Shown: positions 17,720 through 26,948 of the stretch, piece after piece
Position numbering within the stretch: the first letter of the stretch is position 1
How the letters are laid out: the number at the start of each line of letters is the position of its first letter
Source: Mycobacterium sp. Aquia_216
Lineage (GTDB): Bacteria > Actinomycetota > Actinomycetes > Mycobacteriales > Mycobacteriaceae
DNA length: 64,000 bases
Direction of reading: 5' to 3'
Assembly: GCF_026723865.1 (NCBI RefSeq)
Contig: NZ_CP113529.1
Location: forward strand, 3,968,001-4,032,000
Made by a program: the position numbers and the translations under genes
The notes under the pieces: generated by a model
What the model was told of the DNA's origin: nothing
Databases searched by the model: none
What the model saw: only the letters and a program-made list of their open reading frames with translations

Positions 17720-19408
17720 ATGTACGTTCGACGCATGAGCTCTTCACGGCGACCTTCACCACCCGATTCGTTCGACTACGTCATCGTCGGTGCCGGCAGC
17801 GCGGGATGCGTACTGGCCAATCGACTGTCCGAGAACCCGTCAGTTCAGGTGCTGTTGCTGGAGGCCGGCCCCGAGGACACGCTGGACGCGATTCGGGTAC
17901 CGGCGATCTTCGGCTCCCTGTTCGGAACGGAAATCGACTGGAATTACCGCCTCGAACCGCAGACGCACTATCAGGGCTCGACCACGTATCCACGCGGCAA
18001 GACGCTGGGCGGTTCATCGTCGATCAACCTGATGGTTTACATCCGCGGCGACCGAGCCGACTTCGACGGATGGAGCGAACGCGGCTGCACTGGTTGGGAT
18101 TACGACAATGTGCTGCCCTACTTCATCAAGGCCGAGAACAACAGTCGACTCGGTGGACCGCTGCATGGACAACGCGGTCCCCTACATGTCGAGGACAGAA
18201 TGTTCACACACGAGCTCTCGCACAGCTGGATCGGCGCGGCCAGTGAATGGGGCCTGGCGGCCACCGACGACTTCAACGGCGCGTCCCAAATCGGTTCAGG
18301 CTCTTATCAAGTCAGCTGCCATCAGGGTTGGCGGTGGTCGGGGGCCGATGGCTACCTGAGGCCAGCGCTGGCCCGGCCGAACCTCACCGTGCAGGTCAAC
18401 GCCCACGCGACCCGCATTCTCGTGGATGGCTCACGCGCAGTCGGCGTAGCCTACCTACGCGACGACGCCGAGGCGACCGCCTACGCCGGGGCGGAGGTCA
18501 TTCTCGCCGGCGGATCCATCAACTCGCCGCAACTGCTGCTGTTGTCGGGCATCGGCCCGGCCGATCAGCTTCGCGCACTGGGCATCGACGTGAAAGCCGA
18601 CCTGCCGGGAGTTGGGGACAACCTGCACGATCACACGATGACCCCCATCGTCTGGGCGACTCAGGGCTCGACCGATCTGCTGGAGTTGGCCAACCCGGAA
18701 AACCTTGCGCTCTGGCAGAACCGGCGCGGCGGTCCCTTCGCATCCAACGGTGCCGAGGTGGGAGCATTCCTGTCGAGCAACGGCGGAGCCGTCCCGAACA
18801 TCCAATTTATCGGTGGACCAACGTCATTCGTCGACCACGGACATTTCAGCCCGCCGCTGCCCAACTTCACCATGAACGTCGCCGTGACTCACCCGCGTAG
18901 CCGCGGTCGGTTGTGGCTGGACTCTGCCGATCCGCTGATGCCTCCCCGCATCGATCCGGCTTATTTCACCGATCCGGCAGACATCCACGAAGTCATCGCC
19001 GGACTGCGAGCGGCCATCGAGATCGCACAGCAGCCCGCGTTCAGAAAGTTCGTCAAGGGAGTGAACCTGCCCGCCGAGGCGAACCCGGATGACGCAGCCC
19101 TGGCCGCTCACGCGAGGAACTGGTCGCAGACCGAGTACCACGCGGTCGGAACTTGCGCGATGGGTGTCGACGAACGAGCGGTCGTCGACACCGATCTCAG
19201 GGTCCGCGGCATCGACGGACTTCGCGTGGTTGACGCATCGGTGATGCCCGCGATCATCAGTGGGAACACCAACGCGGCCACGGTCATGATCGCCGAAAAG
19301 GGGGCTGATCACATCAAGAACTCCCGCCGCCCGACCCCGACGTCCGCTGCTGACAGACGATCGCCACGGATCACCGCCGCCACCAAACCGAAAGCATCGT
19401 CTCAGTGA
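17720..19408 (+). CDS. GMC-family FAD-dependent oxidoreductase (choline/alcohol dehydrogenase-like)
   Basis: A 562-residue flavoprotein. FAD-binding Rossmann motif DYVIVGAGSAGCVLANRLSE sits at about residues 20-39; the GMC signatures PRGKTLGGSSSINLMVYIRG and LAGGSINSPQLLLLSGIGP follow. The catalytic region has TEYHAVGTCAMG and the terminal FAD segment VVDASVMPAIISGNTNAATV. Substrates of relatives include choline, aliphatic alcohols and polyethylene glycol. ATG 17720 gives the longest form; ATG 17735 (MSSSRRPS) is equally possible. The last 30 residues are low-complexity. Probably controlled by the divergent TetR. Confidence 0.88.
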   Translation: MYVRRMSSSRRPSPPDSFDYVIVGAGSAGCVLANRLSENPSVQVLLLEAGPEDTLDAIRVPAIFGSLFGTEIDWNYRLEPQTHYQGSTTYPRGKTLGGSSSINLMVYIRGDRADFDGWSERGCTGWDYDNVLPYFIKAENNSRLGGPLHGQRGPLHVEDRMFTHELSHSWIGAASEWGLAATDDFNGASQIGSGSYQVSCHQGWRWSGADGYLRPALARPNLTVQVNAHATRILVDGSRAVGVAYLRDDAEATAYAGAEVILAGGSINSPQLLLLSGIGPADQLRALGIDVKADLPGVGDNLHDHTMTPIVWATQGSTDLLELANPENLALWQNRRGGPFASNGAEVGAFLSSNGGAVPNIQFIGGPTSFVDHGHFSPPLPNFTMNVAVTHPRSRGRLWLDSADPLMPPRIDPAYFTDPADIHEVIAGLRAAIEIAQQPAFRKFVKGVNLPAEANPDDAALAAHARNWSQTEYHAVGTCAMGVDERAVVDTDLRVRGIDGLRVVDASVMPAIISGNTNAATVMIAEKGADHIKNSRRPTPTSAADRRSPRITAATKPKASSQ

Positions 19409-19599
19409 GCACAGCCAGCAGCATGAGTGTGCAGACGAGCGAACCAAAGGTAGCCGGTACATAGCAATCCGACTCGAAGGTGAGATCGGCGATGACGGCG
19501 CGCCCTCCTTCGGCCCCGCGAAGCGCACTCAGCGGTGAACGTGTACGTACCACGGTGCGTCCGGGCCTCCGCGGTTCGGTCCGAGAGCCATTCGTGGCG

Positions 19600-20001
19600 C
19601 TACGGGTGATCGGCCTTGAAGAACATTTCGAACTGAATGTCGTCAGGGTCCTTGAACGTCAGGACCGCACCGTATTCGCGGTCGGCGATCGGCGCATGCC
19701 TGACGCCGAGCTGCTCGAAACGCGCCAGCCACTCGTCGAGTTCGCCACGCGTGTCGACTTTGAATGCCATGTGATCCAACCCGGTACGTCGTGGGTCGAA
19801 TGCCTCGCCTTGATTCGCGTCGTGCTGCTGGAACTCGATGATGGTCCGCGTGCTCGGATGCATCAACAAGATCGCGCGCCATCCGTCGCCGCCGACCCGG
19901 TCGATTTCGGTCAGGTCGAGCAGCGCGGCCCACCATCGAGCGCTGGCCTCGGCGTCACGAGCCGAGAAGGAAATGTGCGACACCCTGCTGAAAGTTGGCA
20001 T
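19600..20001 (-). CDS. VOC / glyoxalase-superfamily protein
   Basis: A 133-residue protein with the paired beta-alpha-beta units of the vicinal oxygen chelate fold: VSHISFSARDAEASARWWAA at the N-terminus, TGLDHMAFKV in the middle and DPDDIQFEMFF at the end. Metal ligands are plausibly the His in SHISF and LDHMAF and the late Glu. The upstream in-frame Met at 20067 is rejected since ATG 20001 starts the fold (MPTFSRVSH). Enzymatic activity (isomerase, lyase or dioxygenase) cannot be told from sequence. Confidence 0.78.
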   Translation of the reverse strand: MPTFSRVSHISFSARDAEASARWWAALLDLTEIDRVGGDGWRAILLMHPSTRTIIEFQQHDANQGEAFDPRRTGLDHMAFKVDTRGELDEWLARFEQLGVRHAPIADREYGAVLTFKDPDDIQFEMFFKADHP

Positions 20002-20126
20002 AAAAATCCTCTGGACTTTGATTTGGATGGCGATGTCTCGGCGTCGGCTCGACGGGTGCAATCCCAATCATCGCGCGTTGAGTTCAACATCCCAAGTACT
20101 GCAACAGATTCCTGCGATCACGCGGT

Positions 20127-21203
20127 TCACGCCTGACATTCGTGCAATCCCGGCGACGGGTGGTCACTGCGGATCGCTTTATGGGCCTGGTCCATCATCA
20201 GCCCGATGATGTCGGCGGCCGGCGCGATGCGTCGGACCGCGCCCACTCCTTGTCCGGCCGGGTATACCATCGACTCCCAATCACCGCTGGTCTCGGGCGT
20301 GGGGGGCAATGCCGACCGCACCGGCAAATCGTAGGACATGTTGGCGGAGTGTGGAAAAAGCCGCGTGCGCCCGATGCTGTCGCCCTGCTGGTGCGCGGCA
20401 TTGTGGGCGCTCGTCCCAGCGCTGCGCACCGCGGGAGTCGCGAGAAGCCGGTAAGGCTCATCGGGCCACTCGGGCCCGAAGGCGTTGGTGCGCAACGTCT
20501 TGCCGGACGAGTCGACGAGTCGACGCTGGTATTCGGAATGGGCATTAGCCTCCGTTGCGGCGACCAACGCGGTTCCCACCCATACTCCGTCCGCGCCTGT
20601 CCGTAAAGCTGCCGCTACCGCCGTCCCATCGGATATGCCGCCTGCCGCGAGCACGAGCATGTCGGGCCAGCTGTGCCGGATGGTCCGCAACAATGCGTGC
20701 AGCGGTATCCGCCCACGGGCATGGCCGCCCGCCTCACTGCCCTGGGCGACTATTGCGCTGACTCCGAATCCGATTGCGGTCGCGGCGATCTCCGGCGAGG
20801 AGGCTTGCATCCACACGCGTATTCCCGCCGCGCGCAGTGCGCCGACCCAGCGGGCCGGGGGTGGGTCGTGATGAAACACGACCAGCGGCACGTTCAGGCT
20901 GATGCATTCGTCGATGTGCGCGTCCGTGCTTGCGGGTCCGAGTCCGGTGTCGGCGCAGATGAGATCCACGCCGAATGGCCCAGAAGTCAGGGCGCGCAGT
21001 CGTTCCACCATGACGGCCAGGCTTTCGGGCGGATCCGGGGAGGCGCCGAGCACGCCCAATCCGCCGGCATTGGTAACCGCCGCGGCGAGCCGCTCGTGCG
21101 CGATGAACCCCATGCCCGCTCCGACGAGCGGATAGCGGATGTCGTATTCGCGGGTCAACCGCGTCTGCAGGGCGGCCGCCGAATCGCCGGTCGAATCAGT
21201 CAT
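20127..21203 (-). CDS. Nitronate monooxygenase (2-nitropropane dioxygenase-like)
   Basis: A 358-residue FMN-dependent TIM-barrel enzyme oxidising alkyl nitronates or acting as an enoyl reductase-like flavoprotein. Diagnostic segments are YPLVGAGMGFIAHERLAAAV, AGGLGVLGAS, the catalytic-His motif AQGSEAGGHARG and LAAGGISDGTAVAAALRTGA followed by DGVWVGTALVAATEA. It is divergent from a PadR regulator, with a long inverted repeat between their starts, so it is probably regulated by that PadR. Physiological substrate unknown; 3-nitropropionate detoxification is a family precedent. Confidence 0.87.
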   Translation of the reverse strand: MTDSTGDSAAALQTRLTREYDIRYPLVGAGMGFIAHERLAAAVTNAGGLGVLGASPDPPESLAVMVERLRALTSGPFGVDLICADTGLGPASTDAHIDECISLNVPLVVFHHDPPPARWVGALRAAGIRVWMQASSPEIAATAIGFGVSAIVAQGSEAGGHARGRIPLHALLRTIRHSWPDMLVLAAGGISDGTAVAAALRTGADGVWVGTALVAATEANAHSEYQRRLVDSSGKTLRTNAFGPEWPDEPYRLLATPAVRSAGTSAHNAAHQQGDSIGRTRLFPHSANMSYDLPVRSALPPTPETSGDWESMVYPAGQGVGAVRRIAPAADIIGLMMDQAHKAIRSDHPSPGLHECQA

Positions 21204-21218
21204 GGCATCTCCTCGCAG

Positions 21219-21264
21219 ATACTCCAGATCAGACTATTTTTAAGATTAGTCCGATCTGGAGTAT
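21219..21264. promoter_or_regulatory. Inverted-repeat operator between nitronate monooxygenase and PadR
   Basis: The arms ATACTCCAGATCAGACTA (21219-21236) and TAGTCCGATCTGGAGTAT (21247-21264) are complementary at 17 of 18 positions around a ten-base AT-rich centre. The right arm ends nine bases before the PadR ATG, so a bound repressor would block both divergent starts. PadR proteins commonly autoregulate through such dyads. Confidence 0.75.
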
Positions 21265-21273
21265 TGTCAACCC

Positions 21274-21954
21274 ATGTCCCGCAAGCAGTTGAGCTCGACA
21301 TCTTTTGCGATACTCGGGCTGCTCTCCATCCAGCCGTTTACGACTTATGAACTCGCGCAACAGATGGAGCGCACGCTGAGCTGGTTCTGGCCACGGGCCG
21401 CCAGCATGATTTATGAAGAGCCGAAGAAGCTGGTCGGCGCCGGACTGGCCGCCTCGCAGGTCACCTTCACCGGCAAACGGCGCAGCACCGTGTACCAGAT
21501 CACCGATGCCGGACGCGCCGCGTTACGCGACTGGCTGGACGGGCCCGCCGCGGGCATGCGGATGGAATTCGAAGCGATGATCAAGGTGGCCTTCGCCGAC
21601 GCGGGCGATCTGAGTCAGCTGCGCGCGACAGTGCGAGAAATCAGGGCTGACGCCGAAGCACGGCTCGCTCAAATAATGGACAGGTCAACGGAGTTCGAGA
21701 CCACGGGTGGGCCGTTCCCAGACCGCCTCCCGGTCGCTTCGCTCGCCGGCAAGCTGCTGATGGGCCAATACGAAGCTCTTATCCGCTGGGCATGTTGGGC
21801 CGAGGATGCGATTGGCGATTGGACCGGCGTCACGCCGGCGACCGGCGCCGCGGTGCCACCCCATGCGTTGACCTCCGGATGGCCCGACCGGTACACCGAC
21901 GACGCCCCTACGGTGGCAGCATCTCGCCGTGCGTCTCCGGCGCCAACGGAATGA
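21274..21954 (+). CDS. PadR-family transcriptional regulator
   Basis: A 226-residue regulator. The N-terminal winged helix (about 10-90) includes AILGLLSIQPFTTYELAQQM, the wing GKRRSTVYQITDAGRAALRD and an unusual WFWPRAASMIYEE recognition region. The C-terminal half (about 95-190) is the helical dimerisation domain with RATVREIRADAEARLAQ. The last 15 residues are low-complexity and encoded in DNA that overlaps the end of the convergent MFS gene by 47 bases. The dyad at 21219-21264 is its probable operator. Confidence 0.85.
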   Translation: MSRKQLSSTSFAILGLLSIQPFTTYELAQQMERTLSWFWPRAASMIYEEPKKLVGAGLAASQVTFTGKRRSTVYQITDAGRAALRDWLDGPAAGMRMEFEAMIKVAFADAGDLSQLRATVREIRADAEARLAQIMDRSTEFETTGGPFPDRLPVASLAGKLLMGQYEALIRWACWAEDAIGDWTGVTPATGAAVPPHALTSGWPDRYTDDAPTVAASRRASPAPTE

Positions 21955-23209
21955 TGAAAAGTCCGATCACGAAAACAACCGCCGTCAGGGCGACAGGCAA
22001 GCCCAGGGTATGCGTGTGCAGCACTGCCGCCCCGAGCAAGAAGTTCACGCCGGCACCGACAAAGCGGCCAAAGGACGTGCAGAACGCAAACGCCGTTGCG
22101 CGCACACGTGTCTCGAACTGCTCGGGTAACCAGAGGCTGAAGAGCGCGAAGTTGCCGCCGAAGAAACCCAGCACGAACAGCCACGCGATAAACGGTCCGA
22201 GGCCGCTGGGCAGATAGAACGCCCAGCCAAAGCTGCCGGCAATCGCCACCGCCATCCCCGCAAAATAGAACGCTGCGGTCTTCCTGCGTCCGACGCGCTC
22301 CGCGATCACGGGCAGGACGAGACAACCCAGGATGGTCCCGATCGACAACAACCCAGTGGCCCACGAAGCGGTTCTGGTCGCATCGCCCTTGCCCAGACCC
22401 GCCTTCTGCGCCAGCTGGATCACGGCCGTCGGCTCGTACACCGTGCCCGCCCACAAACCCACGATCGCGATCGTCACCAGCGCACACGCCACCCAGGTGC
22501 GACGCCGATAGCGCGCGCCGAGAATTTCGCGCAACGGGTTCACGCGGGCCTTACCTTCCCCCTCCGCCCGCTGCCACTTCTCGGTCTCCTTCACACGCGT
22601 CAGGATCGCGATCGCCACAACAATCGGTAATGCTCCCGTGAGAAACATTGCGCGCCAACCGAAATGGACACCGACCGTGTAGTTGAGCGCTGCGGCCAGG
22701 AAGAAGCCGGCGTAGTAACCGGTCTGCAGGTACCCTGCGCCCATCTTGCGCCGGTCCTCCGGCCAGGCCTCAGCCACATAGGTCCCGGCGAGGGCCCATT
22801 CGCCACCGATCCCGACACCGGCGATGAAGCGGAAGCTGGCAAGCTCCCAGACGTTTTGCGCCATGGCCGACAGCCCGGTGAAGATTGCGAAGGTGAAGAT
22901 CGTCGCCGCCAGCACCTTGGTGCGCCCGAAGCGGTCGGCGATCGGCCCCCAGATGAACGAGAGACCCCAGCCGACGAGGAACAGGGCGAACAGGATCGAC
23001 CCCACCAGCCCGACATTGGCCGGCGTCGCGGCGACGCCCGATCGCGGCAACAGCTCGGTCAGCGCGGGCGTGAGCACCAGCGCGTAGATGAACGAATCCA
23101 TCCCATCAAGCGTCCAGCCCGTCCATGCCCCCCAGAACCCCACGATCTGGGAGCGACTGAGCGGCGTGCGGTGACGTACTGGCACCGCACGTTCCGTCGT
23201 TGAACTCAT
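21908..23209 (-). CDS. MFS transporter, metabolite:H+ symporter type
   Basis: A 433-residue, 12-helix major facilitator. It shows the loop 2-3 signature GPIADRFGRTKVLAA, a second copy LPVIAERVGRRKTAAF, and GIGGEWALAGTYVAEAWPED, typical of the metabolite:H+ symporter/aromatic acid subfamily. It is divergent from a GntR/FCD regulator across 72 bases holding an AT palindrome. That arrangement suggests uptake of an organic or aromatic acid induced by its substrate. The 3' end overlaps the PadR gene tail to tail. Confidence 0.87.
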   Translation of the reverse strand: MSSTTERAVPVRHRTPLSRSQIVGFWGAWTGWTLDGMDSFIYALVLTPALTELLPRSGVAATPANVGLVGSILFALFLVGWGLSFIWGPIADRFGRTKVLAATIFTFAIFTGLSAMAQNVWELASFRFIAGVGIGGEWALAGTYVAEAWPEDRRKMGAGYLQTGYYAGFFLAAALNYTVGVHFGWRAMFLTGALPIVVAIAILTRVKETEKWQRAEGEGKARVNPLREILGARYRRRTWVACALVTIAIVGLWAGTVYEPTAVIQLAQKAGLGKGDATRTASWATGLLSIGTILGCLVLPVIAERVGRRKTAAFYFAGMAVAIAGSFGWAFYLPSGLGPFIAWLFVLGFFGGNFALFSLWLPEQFETRVRATAFAFCTSFGRFVGAGVNFLLGAAVLHTHTLGLPVALTAVVFVIGLFIIPLAPETHGEMLPP

Positions 23210-23266
23210 ATCGCGCCTCCGGGCTGCGCCGCCTTGGCTCGCGAAGTGGACTAAAGCGAGTACATA

Positions 23267-23278
23267 ATTATATATAAT
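23267..23278. promoter_or_regulatory. AT-rich 12-bp palindrome next to the GntR start
   Basis: ATTATATATAAT is a perfect inverted repeat four bases before the GTG at 23282 and 57 bases before the MFS start. In high-GC DNA it stands out. It may be the GntR operator, a -10 region, or both. Confidence 0.5.
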
Positions 23279-23281
23279 ATA

Positions 23282-24010
23282 GTGATGACGAGCGCAACGA
23301 AACGTTCCTTCCTAGTCGGTCCGGCGGCCGCGCTACCGGCGTCGCTATCGTTGGCGGAGCGCGGCAGCACGTCGCGGATGATCGCGAATGCGCTACGCGC
23401 GGCAATTGTCGATGGCACCCTGGCGCCCGGCACTCCATTGCGCCAGGATGCGATCGCGCGGCACTTCTCTGTCAGTGCAATTCCGGTTCGCGAAGCCCTG
23501 CGCCAGCTCGAAAGCGAAGGATGGGCAAAGGCCGAAATCAACAAGGGCGCCACCGTTGCTCCGTTATCGGCCGAGGAAGCACGGGAAATCTATGAAATCC
23601 GCGCCGCGCTCGAAAGTCTCGCCATTGGACTGGCCATACCCGCTCACACGCCGGCTTCACTGCGGCATGCCACGGCACTCTGCAAGGCGGCGGCAGCCGA
23701 AACCGATGCGTCGCTCTACGTGGCCCGCAACGAGGCTTTTCACCTGAGTCTCTACGTGCCCGCCGCGCGGCCACAGCTCTTCGACATGATCCGAATGCTG
23801 CACGGGCGCGGCGAACGCTATCTCCGGCTCAAGTTCGGGCTGCCCACGTACAAGCGTGCGTCCGACCGCGAGCACGCTGCACTGCTCAAGGCTGTTCGTC
23901 AGCGCGACGTCGGCACTGCGCAATCGCTGGTCACCGAGCATCTCCTCGACACCGGCAACCTGCTCCATCGTTTCCTTTCCGAAGCGAACGACCCACCCGG
24001 CAAGGAATAG
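23282..24010 (+). CDS. GntR-family regulator, FCD (FadR/VanR) subgroup
   Basis: A 242-residue protein. The winged helix is at about residues 25-95 (IANALRAAIVDGTLAPGTPL and RHFSVSAIPVREALRQLESE). The FCD ligand-binding domain spans about 105-225, with EIYEIRAALESLAIGL, NEAFHLSLY and a later EHAALLKAVRQRD, offering the Asp/His metal or acid-binding residues seen in this group. Start is GTG 23282 (ATG at 23285 is an alternative). The decayed cupin gene begins two bases after its stop, suggesting they were an operon controlling the divergent transporter's pathway. Confidence 0.86.
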   Translation: MMTSATKRSFLVGPAAALPASLSLAERGSTSRMIANALRAAIVDGTLAPGTPLRQDAIARHFSVSAIPVREALRQLESEGWAKAEINKGATVAPLSAEEAREIYEIRAALESLAIGLAIPAHTPASLRHATALCKAAAAETDASLYVARNEAFHLSLYVPAARPQLFDMIRMLHGRGERYLRLKFGLPTYKRASDREHAALLKAVRQRDVGTAQSLVTEHLLDTGNLLHRFLSEANDPPGKE

Positions 24011-24012
24011 CC

Positions 24013-24425
24013 ATGCCGGACACCGACGAGCCGGCCTGGCCCGAGGCCGCGGAAGGTGAGCGATAAGCGATTCGCGTCGACGGCCGGACCAGCGGTGGTG
24101 CGTACGCGATCAGCGAGTCGCTAGCCGCCCCGGGGTGCGCCGTCCCGACCCACCTGCGCCGCAACGAGGACGAACACTTCTTGATTCTCTCCGGCCGATA
24201 TCGAATCACCCTCGACAACAAGCTTTTTGATGCCGCCCCAGGCACCCGCATTACGGTGCCCGTAATGCGGGTCACGGCTGGAAGAACATCGACCGCGCGG
24301 AAGCAGACCGCTGGTCACACCGGGAGTTGAGCAGATTGCCGACCGGGTAAAAGACGCGCCGACTACGCAGATCCCGAAGCTCGCTGCGCAATTCGGTTGC
24401 CTGATACTCGGACCTCCCGTCGCCT
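24013..24425 (+). pseudogene. Decayed cupin-domain gene (several lesions)
   Basis: From ATG 24013 the frame reads MPDTDEPAWPEAAEGER, then an in-frame TAA at 24064-24066. It continues in the same frame as IRVDGRTSGGAYAISESLAA and HLRRNEDEHFLILSGRYRIT, a clear cupin. A one-base shift near 24258 moves to NAGHGWKNIDRAEADRWSH, and another near 24315 to VEQIADRVKDAPTTQIPKLA and LILGPP, the normal C-terminus. Three lesions in about 135 codons make sequencing error unlikely. It was probably the last gene of the GntR operon. Confidence 0.75.
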
Positions 24426-24696
24426 GGCGCGCGATGCGCTGCGCCTCCCGCACGGCGACACCCGAGAAATCCAGTCCGGTGGTGTGCGCACCTTTGAGCG
24501 CATTGCCGTTGTCCCCGTGCCTAAATGGCATTGTAGGTGGACGACCTGGCGGCCCTCCAGCGGGCCGAGATCACGCGACTCGAACGGCGCAAAACCTCGT
24601 CGGGTCGCGGTCGTCTACTCCGCAGAAGTCGCTACGCGCGTAGATCGGTGCGCAAGCATCCCAATTACGCATGTTTGCAGCTATTTTCGCCTGCAT
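24425..24696 (-). pseudogene. Truncated, frameshifted class I SAM-dependent methyltransferase
   Basis: On the minus strand from ATG 24696: MQAKIAANMRNWDACAPIYA then RSDFCGVDDRDPTRF; a one-base shift gives APFESRDLGPLEGRQVVHLQ and CHLGTGT; a second shift gives NALKGAHTTGLDFSGVAVRE and AQRIARQATGG. This matches the N-terminal 90 residues of class I methyltransferases, including the SAM-binding region (LQCHLGT) and TGLDFS motif. The remaining two thirds is missing where the decayed cupin ends. It points to a deletion joining two degenerate genes tail to tail. Confidence 0.68.
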
Positions 24697-24887
24697 ATCT
24701 TCGTCGAACGCGGTCCAACTCTGCCGTAACCCGGTCGTCTAGACCATACCGCTTCGCGCGTTGTCTCGATCGCTACGCGAAGTGGCTGTTCTGAATTCGC
24801 GTCGCCTAACCATGACGATGATGGCCACCGACACGCTGCGATACATTGAGTATTCGCCTACTGGGTTCAACGCGGAACGAGGCCATC

Positions 24888-26660
24888 ATGGGATTCATCA
24901 CGCCGGACCTTCCAGACGTCGATCACGACACCTGGCCCACGCTGCCTCGATCCACGAGGATGCAAGTGGTGACTCGGCATTGGGTGGACCACGGCTTCGG
25001 CACCCCGTCGGCGATTTATCTACTGTATGTGCTCAAGATGGCCGCGTACGCCGGTGGCGCCGCGGCGGTCATCTCGTTAACCCCCGGTCTGGGCGGCCTG
25101 GATCGAATCGGCGTCTGGTGGACGCAACCAATCGTCTATCAGAAGGTCGTGGTCTTCACTCTGCTGTTCGAGGTCCTCGGCCTGGGCTGCGGGTCGGGTC
25201 CACTCACCGCAAGGTTCTGGCCCCCAATCGGGGGGTTCCTCTATTGGCTGCGGCCCAACACGATTCGTCTGCCACCCTGGCCGCGGGTAGTCCCGTTCAC
25301 GCGCGGCGATGGTCGCACGATCGTCGACGTGGGTCTCTACGTCATCGTATTGGGCTCCGGCATCTGGGCGCTGCTGTCGCCGGGCCGCGGCGGGCCGGCG
25401 ACCCCGGCCGGCGATGTCGGCCTGCTCAATCCCGTTGTGTTGGTCCCGGCGATCATCGCGCTGGCGCTGTTGGGTTTGCGCGACAAAACGGTCTTCCTCG
25501 CGGCGCGCGGCGAACACTACTGGCTGACCCTGTTCGTGTTCTTCTTCGCGTTCACCGATCAGATCGCCGGCTTCAAAATCATCATGCTCGCACTGTGGTG
25601 GGGTGCGGCGACCTCCAAGCTCAACCATCATTTCCCCTATGTCGTGGCGGTAATGACGAGCAACCATCCGCTCTTGCGGAGCAAATTGTTCAACCGGGTA
25701 AAACACCGGCTTTACCGCGACCCGGTCAATGACCTTCGTCCCTCGTGGGTGCCGAAAGTCATGGCACACGTCGGCGGCACCACGGCCGAATTCCTGGTGC
25801 CCTTGGTTCTGGTCTTCTTCGCGGACGGGCACCGCTGGGCGTGGTTCCTGATCGCCTTTATGGTGATCTTCCACCTCAACATCATTTCCAACCTCCCGAT
25901 GGGAGTTCCGTTGGAGTGGAACGTATTCCTGATCTTCTCGCTGTTCTATTTGTTCGGGCACTACAGTGCGATCCACGCGACCGACCTGCAGTCACCGCTA
26001 CTGCTCGCAATCCTGCTTCTTGGGCTCGCGGTGGTGCCAATCCTGGGAAACTTTTTCCCCCAGCAGTTTTCGTTTCTGCCCGCGATGCGCTACTACGCCG
26101 GAAACTGGGCGACCAGCGTGTGGTGCTTCCGTGCGGGTGCCGAAGAAAAGATCGAAGCCAACGTCGTGAAGAGTTCGGCGCTGACCGCCAAGCAACTGGC
26201 CAAGCTCTACGACCCGGCAACGGCCGAAATCACCATTGACAAGGCCGGTGCCTTTCGATCGATGCACACTCACGGTCGTGCACTCAACGGGTTGCTCACT
26301 CGCGCCGTCGATAACGAAGCCGACTACCGGATGCGCGAGGGCGAAATCGTCGCCGGCCCCCTGGTCGGGTGGAACTTCGGCGAAGGCCACCTGCACAACG
26401 AGCAACTGCTAGAGGCCTTGCAGCGGCGCTGCCACTTCGACGAGGGCGATGTCCGGGTGGTCGTCTTGGAAGGGCAACCGATTCACATCCAACGGCAGTG
26501 GTATCGCATCGCGGACGCCAAGACCGGCCTGATCGAGGAAGGCTACGTCAACGTCGAGGACATGTTGACGCGTCAGCCGTGGCCCGAACCCGGCGACCAG
26601 TTCCCCGTCCACCTGACCCACGACGGCGATGCCGTAAAACGGCTATCCGCAGCCGATTAG
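24888..26660 (+). CDS. DUF3556 multi-pass membrane protein
   Basis: A 590-residue integral membrane protein of the actinobacterial DUF3556 family. It starts MGFITPDLPDVDHDTWPTLP, typical of the family, and has around ten hydrophobic helices between residues 45 and 390. A soluble C-terminal region follows (about 410-590), containing FRSMHTHGRALNGLLTRAV and GWNFGEGHLHNEQLLEALQR. Family function is unknown. ATG 24888 is chosen over 24846 on family N-terminus and the GGAACGAGG before it. The stop overlaps the convergent small gene by four bases. Confidence 0.82.
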   Translation: MGFITPDLPDVDHDTWPTLPRSTRMQVVTRHWVDHGFGTPSAIYLLYVLKMAAYAGGAAAVISLTPGLGGLDRIGVWWTQPIVYQKVVVFTLLFEVLGLGCGSGPLTARFWPPIGGFLYWLRPNTIRLPPWPRVVPFTRGDGRTIVDVGLYVIVLGSGIWALLSPGRGGPATPAGDVGLLNPVVLVPAIIALALLGLRDKTVFLAARGEHYWLTLFVFFFAFTDQIAGFKIIMLALWWGAATSKLNHHFPYVVAVMTSNHPLLRSKLFNRVKHRLYRDPVNDLRPSWVPKVMAHVGGTTAEFLVPLVLVFFADGHRWAWFLIAFMVIFHLNIISNLPMGVPLEWNVFLIFSLFYLFGHYSAIHATDLQSPLLLAILLLGLAVVPILGNFFPQQFSFLPAMRYYAGNWATSVWCFRAGAEEKIEANVVKSSALTAKQLAKLYDPATAEITIDKAGAFRSMHTHGRALNGLLTRAVDNEADYRMREGEIVAGPLVGWNFGEGHLHNEQLLEALQRRCHFDEGDVRVVVLEGQPIHIQRQWYRIADAKTGLIEEGYVNVEDMLTRQPWPEPGDQFPVHLTHDGDAVKRLSAAD

Positions 26661-26878
26661 TTGCACCGTGGCGTTGGGGGACGACTCGCCGGGGCGGTAA
26701 AGCCGCCGGTGTCATCGAAGAACGCCCACGATCCGTTGTCGTCGACCTCCATGCGCCAACCCAGCTCCGAAGTATCCACGATGGTGTCGATAAACCATGC
26801 GTGTGCAGCCTCTGCGCTGTCGAAATTCTTCGCCGCGACTATCTCGCCGTGGGGGTCGATAGCTCGAAACGTGGCCAT
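26657..26878 (-). CDS. Small conserved hypothetical protein
   Basis: A 73-residue acidic protein beginning MATFRAIDPHGEIVAAKNFD and containing WRMEVDDNGSWAFFDDTGGF. It is predicted cytosolic, with an alternating strand/helix pattern. ATG 26878 is preferred to 26887. It lies immediately downstream of htpG on the opposite end of a 70-base gap, same strand, so it may be read from its own promoter or from htpG read-through. No function is recognised. Confidence 0.55.
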   Translation of the reverse strand: MATFRAIDPHGEIVAAKNFDSAEAAHAWFIDTIVDTSELGWRMEVDDNGSWAFFDDTGGFTAPASRPPTPRCN

Positions 26879-26948
26879 GCGTGGCAATTATCCCCTCCGA
26901 TCAAGGTTTAATCGTCAGCGATTTCGACCGGCCGGACGTTTTGCCTGC

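Noticed and set aside
24761..25732. 323-codon frame overlapping the DUF3556 gene
   Set aside because: Arg/Gly-rich composition and another-frame overlap with a clear membrane-protein gene mark it as a shadow.
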